Assembly: GCF_945859685.1 (NCBI RefSeq)
Contig: NC_079149.1
Span: forward strand, 116,719,575 to 116,783,574
Length of the DNA: 64,000 bases
Reading direction: 5' to 3'
Origin: Eupeodes corollae
Taxonomy: Eukaryota > Arthropoda > Insecta > Diptera > Syrphidae
Below the pieces are notes generated by a model that worked only from the letters and a program-made list of their open reading frames with translations, did not search any database and had not been told where the DNA came from. The position numbers and the translations under genes are program-made. Shown piece by piece: positions 23,101 to 35,560 of this stretch. Within the stretch, counting starts at the first letter, position 1; each line of letters begins with the position of its first letter.

Positions 23101-23727
23101 AATAACGCCCGCTAAAAGCAAAGCAGAAAGAAAGAAAAATAAACGAAAAAACAAAGCAAACGAATGTACCTCTACAGAGGATAGCTCCAAATGGGCGGAA
23201 TATTGCATTTAATGAAATTCCCCAGGGAATTATTTATTCCCGTTTGGATACAAATAGCCAGCAAGCTCATATTTCACATTGAAAATGGACGCTGGATAGT
23301 GCTGGTGCTGGTGCTAGTTCTGGGTTCTGGAGTCCTGACGCTGGTGCTGCGCTGATGGCTGGTTGTGCAACGCTATTTGACTCGGTGGCTCTTTGACTGT
23401 GCTGCAAATGCTCTGTGGGCACCTATAACTATTTTAGCCAAATAAAAGAATCTAACACTATGCAGGTTTTGCAATGTGGTAGGTGTGGGTGTGATTTGAA
23501 TACGTACTGGGTGTAAGTAACAACAATATGGATGGAAAGAAAAATCGAAATACATTATTCTTATGAAAGAGATTTTATTTCAAAGTACTTAAGACTTGAT
23601 TGACACAGAAAGACTATAGTAAAATCTTCTTCGGTCTAAGAAAAATTAAAATACGAATCCTTATATTGCAAAAGGCAACATCATTTATGTGGCTAGATGT
23701 TTTAATATCACTCAATCGATGAGAGAA
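20196..23727. other. Non-coding sequence
   Basis: No recognisable gene. It contains a purine-rich GAGA tract (20703-20730), A-rich runs and a GC-richer island at about 22.2-23.5 kb. A degenerate GGTGCT repeat lies at 23300-23350, and a GGGAAT/ATTCCC inverted repeat at 23225-23241. Several short open frames show no family resemblance. Confidence 0.4.
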
Positions 23728-24297
23728 TTTAGGGCTCTTTTTGTGCTCCTAAGTTAGCGAAACTCCAAATTAGTATCTCTATCCGTTACCCCCTAAATTG
23801 AGTAGCAAAGTTAAAACTTTCGGAGACTTTCTTAACCAAACAAAATTTTAAATATTTAATGATGGGGTAAGTTAGGGCTCATTTTAAGCTAGTTAAGTTC
23901 TTATCCCGGTTTAATTGAAAAATCGCTTCCCCCTAAAAATTAATTTCAAAAGTGCAAACATTTTTGTATTGCATTACCCTGACGAAATTTGAACAATTTT
24001 AAAATTTGAAACTCAAAATAAAATGTCTGTGCCCGACGTTTTGAAAAAAAATACCATTCCATTAAAGATAAGAAAGTCTCCAAAAATTTCAACTTTGTGA
24101 CGTGATTAAGGGGGTAAGGGCTTAAGATACCAAATTGGGTTTGACTAACTTAGGATCGTTTTTTTTGAAATTATGAATTTAAAGGTATGGTGTTTGCAGC
24201 TTGACATCAAGCTGGGAACACCACAAGTTTGAGGAGGAAGGGATTTTTAAACCAAATCGGGATTAGAACAATAAATAAGCACAAAATGAGCCCTAAA
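23728..24297. mobile_element. 570 bp foldback (MITE-like) element
   Basis: The ends are TTTAGGGCTCTTTTTGTGC (23728) and the inverse of TTTAGGGCTCATTTTGTGC (ending 24297). A further inner arm is mirrored: 23780-23837 (GTTACCCCCTAAATTG, AGCAAAGTTAAAACTTTC, GGAGACTTTCTTA) pairs with 24070-24124 (TAAGAAAGTCTCC, TTTCAACTTTGTGAC, TTAAGGGGGTAAGG). A third copy of the head (GTTAGGGCTCATTTTAAGC) lies internally near 23872. There is no coding capacity. The structure suits a foldback or MITE moved by a foreign transposase. No target duplication was identified. Confidence 0.75.
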
Positions 24298-25068
24298 TGT
24301 CTGCATCGTTTGAATTTCGAAATTCGATTGTGGTGTTTCTTTTTTTCTTTTCTTGTTTTTTTCTTATTTTTGCTTTAAAAATATTGAAAATGCAGACAAA
24401 ATTGCAGTGTTTCAAAAATGTAAATTTTGAAATTGTGTATACAATTTTAGCATAAAGTTTGTATCCATTTGAATATTGTCCATTGGTATTAAAAATTAAA
24501 AATAATATTATGAAACTTTGCACTTAGATCGTAAGTTATAGAAAAACAGTTAAAAGGATTAGTTTTAAATTTTCTGATCAAAATTTACGAAAAGACCACA
24601 GAGCACGTTTTTTTGTCATCTTTACTCTTTATTTTAAGAAATTATCCAACAATATAATTTTTTTTAAACACGGTATAATAAGTTCTGTATTAATAATTTC
24701 TAAACATACAAAATACAACGAAGAATAAAATGAAACAAATCTACCTATTTATTTTTGTTCATAACATGAGAAACAATCATTTTAAAGTGGCTCAGAACTT
24801 CTTTAAATGGAATTTTAAGACTTAAAGAGAAAATGTGTATTTATTTTGAAGCCAATGACTTTTTAAAAGTAAAGTAAATAAATTATTAGTTTAATTTAAA
24901 AAAGTACGTATATACCCAAGTGTACTACTGTTATTTGTGTGGTTTTTGGAACTGATATACATTGTTTTAAAATAATGGTTATTAAAATATTATAAAAAAA
25001 AAAAACATTTACATAAAACACCAGAAATATTAAGGCTATAATTCACATTTTACAGGTAATATAATATA
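24298..25068. other. Non-coding spacer
   Basis: Strongly AT-rich with long homopolymers. No gene or recognised repeat. Confidence 0.4.
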
Positions 25069-25760
25069 AGGTGATCTTTTAAAAGCTAAAAGACAGTTGT
25101 TCAAGAAAACATAAAATTTAAAAGAATGTATGAAATCTTTATTTGAATCCATAGTACGGTCCGTATAAATTAATGTTTGTAGATTATTTCATGCGTCCAA
25201 TTTCGAGATACTCTTTCCAAAATGTCGGCGGTATCTCACGAATAAATGCTTCAATGTTGTCTTGCAATGCGTAAATTGAAGCGGGCTTGTCTGTATAGAC
25301 ATGAGCTTTAACATAGCCCCACAAAAAATGGTCTAAAGGCGTTAATTCGCACGATCTAGGCGGCCAATTGACCGGTCCCGAACGTGAAATAAAATGTTCA
25401 CCGAAGACGCCTCTCAATAAGTAGATTGTTGCGCGTGCTTATCGTTCGCAGTTACCTTACTATTCACATCATCTTTGAAGAAGTAAGGTCCAATGATGCC
25501 ACCAGCCTATAAACCAGACCAAACTGTGACTTTTTCTAAACGCATTGTTAGCTCTTGCAACGCTTTTGGCTGATTTTCATTAAAAAATCGACAACTCTGC
25601 TTATTTACGTACCATTGAGCCAAAAATGAGCTTCTTCGCTGAACACAATTTTTTGTTAAAAAGTGCGCGATGAACTTTCTTAACAGAGCACGCAATTTGA
25701 TAAAGAAATTTAATAATTTTCAAGCGTTGCTCATTTGTAAGACAATTCATGGTTAAATTA
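25069..25760 (-). pseudogene. Mariner (DD41D type) transposase remnant, copy 1
   Basis: Read on the minus strand it opens with ATG at 25750: MNCLTNEQRLKIIKF then SVKKVHRALF. It jumps to a SSFLAQWYVNKQSCRFF block, then LEKVTVWSGL, AGGIIGPYFFKDD, GEHFISRSGPVNWPPRS, and LTPLDHFLWGYVKAHVY followed by AFIREIP. The order and motifs are those of a mariner-type transposase. By comparison with the second copy at 61.3-61.9 kb, which keeps WFQQDGATC, the last two catalytic aspartates are 41 residues apart, the DD41D (rosa-like) arrangement. This copy has lost the helix-turn-helix half and the segment with the second aspartate, and carries stops and frameshifts. The outer end at 25069 reads AAGGTGATCTTTTAAAAGC, a likely terminal inverted repeat; its partner beyond 25760 is not visible. 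Confidence 0.8.
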
Positions 25761-28700
25761 TAGACCAACCTGAAGATATTTGAGAGTGAAACAAAACGTG
25801 CGTCAGCTGTTTAAACCGGTGTTACCACAAAGTTGTTCTTCAATGATAAAGTTTTTATTATAGAAAGAATTTTAATCTTTGGAAGATCGTTAATTATTTA
25901 CATACTACAGTTGTCTCTATGCATTTAAATAAAGTAACAGTAACAACTGTCGAAACTGTAATCGACTTTTACAACATTAGCAACTAACTAAGATATAATG
26001 TCGTCAACTAAATACACAATTCCAATAGTATAGTTAGGTTTTCAAATTTGTCATATATATTTTAAGCGGTTTGTAACAAGGAAAAGACTTATGTTTAAAA
26101 ACATGGAAGCTTTTGATGTTTGAAATTTTTAATCAACTTACGAGAAAAGCATTTCAGCTTTTATTTGAAACTTTTAATTTATGAATTTGTTCAATTTCTA
26201 CGCACTGGTTATGATAATAAGGCTCTTTACTTCTTAATATATACTCTAAAAAATAAATGAATTAGGTGGCACAACATTCCGTTCTGAACTAAGTCCTAGT
26301 GATTTACAACTCTCAACAATTCCCCTGTGAGAGTAATGTTACAGTTTTTAAGCCGAAACCGAACGGCTAAGTGGAGAAAGCACTTTTCATGACAAGATTA
26401 AGTCTTGGAGGATTTCTTTAGGTGGTAGCCGCAGGTATTGAACCCAGGACCTCTTACTTCCAAGCTATACGAATACTACTTAATTGAAGAAGCGCATAAC
26501 GGGCATTAAAAATATTATTGCTTTTGCATTCTTTCCACACACACTGTCCAACCACAACGTGTCGTCTCTCTTCCAATACAACATTCACTTTGTCCCGCTT
26601 TTACCATCAACCTAAGTTTTTATATTTTTTATACTGTTTTTTGTTCTAATTTTTCGTGCATTTTAGGTCAGGATCCAGCGGATAAAGTAATTTATTCGCA
26701 TATGAGTTGGAATTTAATCCTTTGTACACACAAGCAGCACCATCCCCATCACGATGATGATGATGATGACGATGTTTTTGCTGCCTTTACCTACATTCAT
26801 GCATACATACATATGTATCTAAAAAACCAGTGCAAATTCCAGCGAGTCCTGTAAAATAAAAATTTATAGCTAAAATTTAGAATCAATGAACTGCGCACTT
26901 TGGATTTGCATTTCATGCATTCTGATGCAGTGTATAACCCCAAGTTTCCTTCCGAGCTGGTATACGCGAGTGCTATACTAACTACTGCTGGAATATAAAG
27001 GATATATTCTATACTGTCACGATTCCACTGTGCGGTATAATTTTTGTTTTCATTTCAGTCAGTTCTGTTCAGTGGAGTTATTATTGTTGTTGTTTTTGTT
27101 TCTAAAGCTTTGCTCAGTGAAAAAAAAATGTTGTTTAAGGCTTAAAGGACGCGCTATGCTATCCTGCTATATATTTCTAGTTGGTATAATCGAATACCGA
27201 ATGGAAAAAAATTGTAACACGGTGAATCTGCCCCCAGGAACACAATCATACATATGGAAAAAATTTCAAGCTTCTTCTTTGACGATGATGGCATATAAGC
27301 ACAAGCATAAGCAAAAGCAAGCAAGGACGAAGGAGCAACAAAGAATAATTGTAGGTATAACACCAATCTCTCGTACTCAAGGATTATATGGGACAAGGTT
27401 TCAATTAGGCGAGAAAAGTGTTGCAATTTGTTCGCAACGGAAGTTTGTTTTGTAGAAGCAGAAAGTATAGTGTACCTACAGGAGTAGAGGTATAGGTTGT
27501 AGCTAAGCTAGAAGGAATAGAAGCAAAAAAAAGGATATGTGTGTGGATCACCGGATGGGTAGCTACTTCGCAACAGGAAATGGTGGGAATTCTGTTATTT
27601 TTATTTTGCTTTTATTCTAGCACCCCAACTCATTCGTTTTAACACACATCATTCTGCGACCCCCTCTCTTTCCACTGCTATAGATACACGCAGTGAATTG
27701 TGCGTCTTTGTGAAATAGTATTGTGAGCTATATAGGAGTTGGAGAGAGCAAGAGTAGGTACATTAGAATGTACTAACGGCTTAATTAATCCCAAGCTGCC
27801 AGCTCCTGGGTAGATGAACCATTCTGTGTTCCTAATTGGAAATATGAGTTTATTTAATTAAGTCGCCCAGGCAAGGCAAAGCATCCTAAAGGATAAAAGC
27901 ATCAGTACCTATACCTACTACAGTAGTCTTTGCTATGATGTCGTTTTTGCTTTTGTTTTTGTTGTTTTTGTATTTAGTGTTTTGTAGTTGAAAGCGACAT
28001 CAACAAGGTTGCTTTCTGCTTTTGCCTCTTGCTATACTTTTGGTTTTGCTTTTGCTTTTAGCCCCATAATGTTACAACACGACAATACTATGTGAATGGA
28101 TGGAAGTTGAGATTTGAGAATCATTAGGTGGATGAGGCCGAATGGAATAAATTTGCAATGAGGCTCAGCTCTGTTTTTGTCAAGACTTTTCTTTCCACAT
28201 CTATATAAGTAGAAACCTAGAATGTTTGTTATTGGAGGGGGATGCAGGGATAAGGTAATATTAGGAATAGTTGTGGATTATTTTAATTGCACAACCAGCT
28301 GGAATATGTTGCAAATTAAAAGGCAAATAGCTTGGGTTGTTGTAATTTGAAGAAACTATATCTTACTTATGGGAGTAATATTATACTTTGTACTACGTAT
28401 TGTGCCTACACTGTACAGAGAGGATATACTATTGGTACATATAAGAATTAAAATGGGAAACATTTGAATGCATTAAACAGGAAGTGAAAGATACATTAAG
28501 GATAATAATGCCAGTTTGTGTAAATATATTATTTTGAGAAGGATTTCAATATAATTTTAGTATGTACAAGAATTATTATATGATATTGTTTATATGATTG
28601 AAGAATATTGTGTAATTTGAATGATTGAAATTTTTGTTATATTTTCTGCTATTAGACAAAAATAAACTCTCGGTTATTAAAACACATAGAAGTGATCAAT

Positions 28701-28926
28701 TGTTTAATTTAATTCAAATTATTAAACTGAAATATGCGAAGGTAACTAAGTATATTGATTGAATTTCGATGAAAATATAAAACTTAAACTAATCATAAAT
28801 AAGTGAAATTACACCAAGGAAAATGACCTTAATTTTGTAAAATAATTCCAACTTCTGAACATTATTTTTCTTAAACAATTAAAAAGGAAAGCTATGAGAA
28901 GATAGCCGGAAAACAAAATAAGAAAA
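25761..28926. other. Non-coding, microsatellites and GC-richer island
   Basis: No recognisable gene. It includes a GATGAT/GATGAC tract (26753-26775) and TTTTGC-type degenerate repeats (27940-28065). At 27778-27875, TAATTAATCCCAAGC and TTTAATTAAGTCGCC offer homeodomain-type TAATTA sites. A 141-codon frame at 27030-27455 lacks an ATG start and any similarity. Confidence 0.4.
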
Positions 28927-30358
28927 GAGGGTGGGATGCGACCCACACTGATAACTTCAAATCCCGTCTGTCGATTTGTCCTGCTTAAGAGTTTGTCTAT
29001 ATGTAATGAAAAAACGAACTGTTGGATTTTTATATAAAAATTACTGAAAAACGAAAACAATATTTTCTGTGATATAAAATAAGTTTGAAGCCAATATTGT
29101 TAATTTTTGAAAAGCTATTTGAGTCGAAAATCAATTTTTACCAACTTTAATACATTGTTTTTTTGGTTTTATTTTTTGTTAAAAAATAGTCAATTAAATT
29201 TTTCTCAAAATGTGTCCTAATGTTAAAAACAATATTTCGTATAAGTAAAAATTAGTTAAAAGCTATTATCTTAAATTTTTGAAAAGATATTTGAGTCGCA
29301 ACGCAATTTTTGTCAATTCGAATTTTTTAAAAATTTTACCAAATGTTGAAAACAATATTTCCTATAAGAAAAAATTAGCAAGAAGATATTATCTCTAAGT
29401 TTTTTAAAGATATTTGAATCGAAAATCATTTTTTACCAACTTTTGTTAATTTTTTTTCGGTTTTAAATTTTTTGTAAGAAAACTGTCAATTCGATTTTTT
29501 TCAAACTTTAACTAAATGTTGACAACAAGATTTTTTGAAAGATAAAAGTAAATTAAAGCCAATATTTCAAAGTTTTGAAAAGATATTTGAGTCGAAAATC
29601 AATTTCTACCAACTTTTATACATTTTACATTTTTTTTTAGGTTTTTATTTTTTGTAAGAAAACTGTGAATTCGATTTTTCTCAACATTTTTAAGAATGTT
29701 GAGAACAATATTCCTTATAAGATAAAATAAGTTTGAAGCTTAAATTTTAAGTTTTTGAAAAGATATTTGAATCAATATTCAATTTTTACAAACTTTGAGT
29801 AATGTTTTTTTTAGATTTTTATTTTTTATAAAAAAAAACTGTGCATTCGATTTCACACAAAATTTTATCAGATGTCAAAAACATTATTCTTCGTTGCACA
29901 AAATTGTTTTAGATATGAAATCATATTTCAGTCGTAAAATTTTGGAGGTGACAATTTTTTTTTTCAGTTTTATTGATTTATAAAAAAACCATTATATTAA
30001 TTTTTCAAAAAATATACTTGTTTGGTATTCCGTTACAATATATTATATAAAATTTTGATAAAAAAAACCACCCACGCAATTTTCTTGAGAGCCCTTTCTG
30101 CATTTTTCTGCCTTATTATCTGTATAACAAAATTTATTTGAAGTTGATATCTCTTTTGGTTCTTGAGCTATAAAGGACGAAAAAAACGTCACGAACGTAA
30201 GGACGTACGGACGTACGAACGTACGAACACACGCACGCACAGACATCTTTCTAAAAATCTTTTATTTCGACTCTAGGGACCTTGAAACGTCGAGAAATGT
30301 CAAAATTTTCAATTTGACAAATCGGACCCATTACAATAACTTCCTATGGGAAGTTAAA
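28927..30358 (+). repeat. Family 1 dispersed repeat, copy 4 (most complete)
   Basis: The head GGGATGCGACCCACACTGAT is near 28932. Five internal units of ~120-180 bp carry AAAAGATATTTGAGTCG-like markers near 29098, 29271, 29393, 29566 and 29745. Then come the CGTTACAATATATTATA segment (30031) and CCACCCACGCAATTTTCTTG (30067). An ACG-rich simple tract follows (30188-30241, GGACGTACGGACGTACGAAC onward). The tail is GGGACCTTGAAACGTCGAGA to CAATAACTTCC, with the terminal palindrome AACTTCCTATGGGAAGTT ending at 30355. There is no coding capacity. A simple tract before a terminal hairpin suggests a Helitron/Helentron-type non-autonomous element (DINE-like); this is an inference from architecture only. 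Confidence 0.85.
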
Positions 30359-30733
30359 AAAGGCTGACATGCGACCCACACTGATTACTTTTCATTCATG
30401 TCATGTCGATGTTTATTAAAGTTTTACAAAATATTAATAACAACATTTTTGGAGAAATTTAAAAAATAAATTAAATCAATGTTTGATTTTAATACAAAAT
30501 CATATGATAAAATAAATGTATTTTCATTATATTATGTGTTTAAGTCAAAAATCAATTCTTACCAATTTTTAGTACCATTCTAAAAAATATTTTGTTTTTT
30601 ATAAACAAAAACGCCAATTATATTAAAAAAAACAACAACTATATTTTTATAGAGTGAAATATTTTTGACGTCAATAAATCGACAAATTGAACCGATCACA
30701 ATAACTTACTATGGGAAGTTAAAAATACGAGAA
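30359..30733 (+). repeat. Family 1 dispersed repeat, copy 5, short form
   Basis: The head ATGCGACCCACACTGATTAC starts within a few bases of the end of copy 4 in the same direction. The copy is only ~370 bp: the internal unit array is missing, but the family end CAATAACTTACTATGGGAAG is kept at 30709-30720. This head-to-tail join suggests insertion at the end of an existing copy. Confidence 0.75.
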
Positions 30734-33700
30734 TTTTGCTTCGTGGCTTGACTATGACTCTCTTTAAAAAAATTTAAATGACCCTAGAGCTCAAGGTAAA
30801 CTTTGATACAAATACACCTACATAATTCAAAGGAAAACCCCAATTTTTAGTGTGGATTTTGATATTGTCATGGCAGTCCATATTTCTGTTGGGAAAATGA
30901 AGCATGAATCAATGCAACTTTAAATTCAGAGAAATTATTCGAGTGCATGGGAAACTCCAGTGGTAGATTTACCCTTAAGATTTTTTGAAGTCAAAGTATT
31001 TTGTGAATAAGCCAAACTAAAGTGGCAACCAAATCCGTCCTCACCTACCTTGCTTTCCAGTCAGTATTACATTACGTTACATTAAATGCTGGTAACTATA
31101 TATGCTTCAAACCACAACACCGTTTTAGCACATGATTATCTTTAAATTCAATACAAAAAAAATGTAAGCAAATGAGAAAATATACATATTTACCGCATCA
31201 AACAGATCCCATAATAATGAAGCCAAGTAGCTATTTAAATGTTTTCTTATTTCGGTTCCTACTTACAACTCTTTTAATAGAGTCATCACTCAAGCTAGAT
31301 ATAGTGTTTGTGTCATTTCAACTTCAAAACACTTCCATCATCGTCATAATATTCTTAACTTGTTGTGCAGTGTTGAGCATGCTGCAGTTACGTCATCGAC
31401 TTGTCATATGTCATATAGCACCGCGTGAACAAAGCAATCACCTCTTTTGTATACATATCCATCAGAAAGGAAATTCATGCAAAAAAAAGATCATAATACA
31501 AACTATATCGAGCTTATACCATACATAACGAATGCAGGATTACTTCTCTTAATTCCACTCCTAGCACCCTGATTCGACGATGACTATACGCTACACCGAG
31601 CGTTCTGGTAGCCTATATCTGCTTCCATCAAATCATCCAAAAATGAGCATATACAACCTACCTATTTATATGTGTGTATGTAAATTATTATGAAGATATG
31701 AAAATGTGCATGCAATCCAGTCATGTCGCAAAACACCACACTCACAAATTACTCCCTCTGTAGGAGCTTTCAAGTAACCAGTTAGCGACTCATCCTTTAT
31801 CCCCGAGAATGAGTTGTATATCAGTCAAAACTATCATCGCAAAAGTTCTTCCCATACTGACTAGCTTTTGCCTTCATGTCACCCTATTACCACCCATGGC
31901 AGCGTTACTATATCTGCAATGTACTGTACCACCCATAATGGCTCGGATGTGCCGCATGTACCATACACATGGAGTCAAGCGAACAACGAGTGTTCGCATA
32001 AGGGCATCAGGACGAAGTAGGTATATGAATTCCGTTTCAGTAAAGGAAGGTGCCGTCACGCCGACCGTGCCATCAGGAATCACACCACTAGTATGCGGTG
32101 CGATGTGGTTGTTTCCAGAACGCGCGCGTCCCGCAAACCAAAGTATGAAAACTCAAGTAAATGAGTCCTTCACTGTTATAGCATGATGCATACAAAGGGC
32201 TACAGTGATAGCAAGTATAACGAGTAACGTCTCGTGTGAAGCTTCTGTTATAAGCTGCTGCTGCACTTTCAACCCAAAGACGAAACGTTTGGAGCGGTCG
32301 GCGCGGCGGGGCGGTGCTGCAGAAAGCAACTCCCCAAGAAGGACCTTACGATATGATGGAACGGTACAGAGAGGGTATATAATATAAGAGTATAGTAGCC
32401 CTGCATAATAATTTATTCATTATGCACAAATTTATGTTAAAAGTTTTTTGCCTAAAGTTAGCGTTTCGAAGAGCAACCACCCGGAATGATGTATGACAGA
32501 AAGTTGGGGCGGGTCGCTCGCACAGCACATACATTATGGTACCCTTACCACACAAACACATCCACATCTAAAACAGCACTGAGAAATAAATGAATTCCCC
32601 AAATGCAATATTAAAGGGTACTTTCCCAGTAGTTCCAGTTTCGATAGTTTTGGGTCTTCCCGACCCGAAGCACGCTCGTAGTGGGTTTGAAAAGTTTCGG
32701 GCTCATACTCAGACTGTAAAGTGCAGTTGTTGCTAGCAGCGCAGCGGTAGGGAGACGCAGGGCAAGTAACTTTTAGTGAACCCAGAAAAAAAGAGCAACG
32801 GGAAGCGGAGGACTCTCCTAAAGGAGTTTTGCTGTGTGTTGGCGTGCATTAGAAATGAAGTGAGTCAATCTATCCCTATATTCCGTTTGCCGTTCAAGAC
32901 TCTTCTTCTCTCTATACTTTACTAAGTACCTACGGTTTTTTTAGGTTCTATAGGTATGTAGAACAAAAAATAACCGTGCCCGCTGCACCCCAAGCCTGAG
33001 ACGAGACCGAACTCGAACACGAGCCCGTCACCGCTGCTCCCAAACATCAACAAACAGAAAGCGCATTCCTCGAAAAGACCATTTTGAAGAATCTACTACA
33101 TACTTCTACGACTACCCCAAAGGAGTTTCTATATTTTATTTCTGCATAAGCATTCCATCCATATCATCAGGACAGGACTATAACGAGACTATATCAAGAC
33201 GAGCGTCGACGACTATACCAAGAGTACGATACGAGGTCGACGAGCGACGGTAATGTAAACATTTGTATGCAGTGTTGCATTTACCATTCCCAAAACTAAA
33301 TGCAGTGTTTTTGAATGTGAATAGTTTAGGAAACTTACTGTGACGAGTGGCGGTGGCGCGGGGCGGTGCATAGCGTGATACTGATGGTGGGATCATGAAT
33401 TCTGGGTCTGGGTTCTGGGATAGATTGTCCAAGGCGATCATTTTAAGGGGAAAACCTTAAAATAAATATCGCAAGACTTTCCCTAAGACATTCTTCACAT
33501 GCGAATTGTACGGGTAGTCAAGTCGAATCGTTTCGGTATCTAGAACTTTTACTTCGTAAAAACGTTATTCGTCCTTTGAATTTCTTTTTTTATTTTGTCT
33601 TTCGTACATATATAAACTGGAGCAGCCAGGGAATGTTTTATTTATTTGTCATTACCTGAAGTACTTTGATATTACTTTATATATGTCTTTATTACTTTTT

Positions 33701-34829
33701 TCGTTTATTTTTTGTTGTTTTTTGTTGGGTAGGGTTCGCTTGGTTGGAAAAAAGGTAATATGGTTTAAGTTAAACTAAAGTGCTTTATAAATTAAGACTT
33801 TGGAATATTTCATGAGAAATACTTGGGAAATGTTATTATAACGTTTGGTAATTTCTTCATCTGGCAAGCAAAGAAAATAACCCTTACAAAAGATATAATA
33901 ATTTTGAGATAACCTTTTTGAGATAGAAAATTGCGTGGAAAGAATGTCTGAATGAATGAAATTGTCCAGGTCTTAACAAGACTAAACATAAACTATACAA
34001 AAAGTTGACTTAATAACTTTTTTCAATTGCAAAAAGTCACATCTTCTACGGTGTACGAAGAAAGACACATTTTGAAGGTTTTAAAATTTGTTGTGAGTAC
34101 ATAACCTTAAAGTTAACGTAAAAATATGCGGTTTTACGAAAACCTGCAAGGCCATCAAAACGAAAGAAGATTGGAAATTCTTTTTAACCTTGATATCTTG
34201 TTTTTTAAGGAATTCCAGACAGTTTATGGTGCATGTTGAAAAAAATTAAAATTTTACAGAGTCACAAAGAAGGTAAAGAAGGACACTTATTGCATTAATT
34301 TGTCCTTAGCTTAACTTGCTAACTTGTTAACCAGCCACCCATTAATTATATTCAAAGGGAAGGTAGAGGTTAGTTATTTGCGTGACATCGATGGCTGACA
34401 TGCATTAAGAAATTATTATAGAAGTTGTCTGTCATGTAAAAATGTGTTTTATTTTTATCTTTGTGAGGTGGATTTTTTTTTATGGATTTTTTTAAATTGA
34501 CCCCGATCTAGTTTTAGAAGGAAAAAAAATAAAATTATGTCAGTAATCCTTATGAGTATTGCATTGTTTAATTTCTTTTCTCTAGGAGATAGCGTATTGC
34601 TCTTTCGATAAGATTTTTAAATTATGAAAAAGTGTTATCTTCTTTAAATTTCCGCAAGATTAATGAAAACATTTACTTAGTTCAATATGATACTTTAAGA
34701 AAAATTACAATTTAATAATTACTTATCTTTTATGAATAAAAAAAAAACTGAAAAAAGTCATTCAAGAATCCAATGGCTAAGAACTGAAAATACTTATATT
34801 CAAGCAACTAGTAAACTAATCTGTAAAAA
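30734..34829. other. Non-coding, GC-richer island at 31.5-33.5 kb
   Basis: No recognised protein-coding gene. The 31.5-33.5 kb stretch is the most CpG-rich of the window (for example GCGGTCGGCGCGGCGGGGCG at 32295) and contains a TATATAATATAAG string near 32376. A possible promoter and first exon lie at 32650-32860. Open frames at 31809-32186 and on the opposite strand have no recognisable similarity. Confidence 0.4.
32700..32860 (+). promoter_or_regulatory. Possible TATA-less promoter and first exon
   Basis: GTGCAGTTG at 32722 resembles an arthropod initiator, and AGACGC at 32753 matches the downstream promoter element consensus, but one base off the ideal spacing. No TATA box lies upstream. 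About 135 bp further on, GAAATGAAGTGAGTCAATC at 32850-32868 offers a good splice donor (GAA|GTGAGT), with an ATG just before it. A CpG-rich setting fits the start of a gene with a long first intron. No downstream exon is seen in the window. Confidence 0.25.
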
Positions 34830-35560
34830 AAGGTATATGTGCTATTATTCCATGAATTTAGTTACAAAGAATATGAACTTGAATTTAATGCTGCGAAAAC
34901 CCAATGCTGTCGTGTATCGTTAAAGCGAGATATACCCCTTTTGCCATTTTCAATGGATGGTACTTGCAACAATGAGACTGAACACCTCGATATTCTCGGT
35001 ATGTGTGTCACCAACAACCTCTTGTGAAACGATCACATATGAGATGTTGCCAAAAATGGCGCAAGGTGCTTGGGTTTCCTTAGGTAATGCAAGAAATATT
35101 TCACCCCTTCTGATCTGGCTGTTATCTACAAGACTTATATATGTCCAAAGCTTGAGTACCCCCATCTCTGGGCTGGTGCTCCTGCAACTTACTTAAGCCT
35201 CTTAGGTAGTATTGAACGTAGAGCATTTAAATTGATAGATGATAATATCATCATAATTTCATTTACTTCACTTAAACATCGTCGTAAGGTTTCTTGTCGG
35301 ACCCTTTTTTAATGAGCAAGCTGAATTCCTCCTCTTAAACAGTTCAATCGCGCTTCTAGGAATGCTCATCAGTTTACCCCCGAGCTCAACTACGGTCGTA
35401 CTTTTAAATACAGAGATTCGTACTTTAGCCGTACTACGCGAATATGGAATGCCTTACTACACTCTGTTTTTCCTAGTCACCGACACCGACATCTCTTTTC
35501 AAACCCTCTCTTCTTTTTCCTAGCGCTCACACTGTGTCTGCATAATAAGTGTAGTAATAT
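34830..35560 (+). pseudogene. CR1/jockey-type LINE, C-terminal fragment
   Basis: Frame-shifted translation gives ELEFNAAKTQCC, NNETEHLDILGMCVTNN, ARCLGFLR, then SDLAVIYKTYICPKLEYP, SIERRAFKLIDD, and SRTTRIWNALLHSVFPSH. These align in order with the 3' part of the minus-strand LINE at 55.6-56.3 kb. That LINE has ILGMCITNH-like, SDLATIYKAYIRP, IQKRALKMIGD and SRTTRMWNVLPDSIFPTH. Several stops and shifts make it dead, and 5' and 3' flanks are anonymous. Confidence 0.8.

Noticed and set aside
27030..27455. 141-codon plus-strand ORF
   Set aside because: It starts at GTG, the sequence is rich in cysteine, phenylalanine and lysine from simple tracts, and the opposite strand is also open.
27484..27502. 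Short resemblance to the let-7 microRNA (TAGAGGTATAGGTTGTAG)
   Set aside because: The seed differs and no hairpin partner strand is seen nearby.
31809..32186. 125-codon ORF in the CpG-rich island
   Set aside because: The opposite strand is open too, and the translation has no recognised similarity; more likely a by-product of higher GC.
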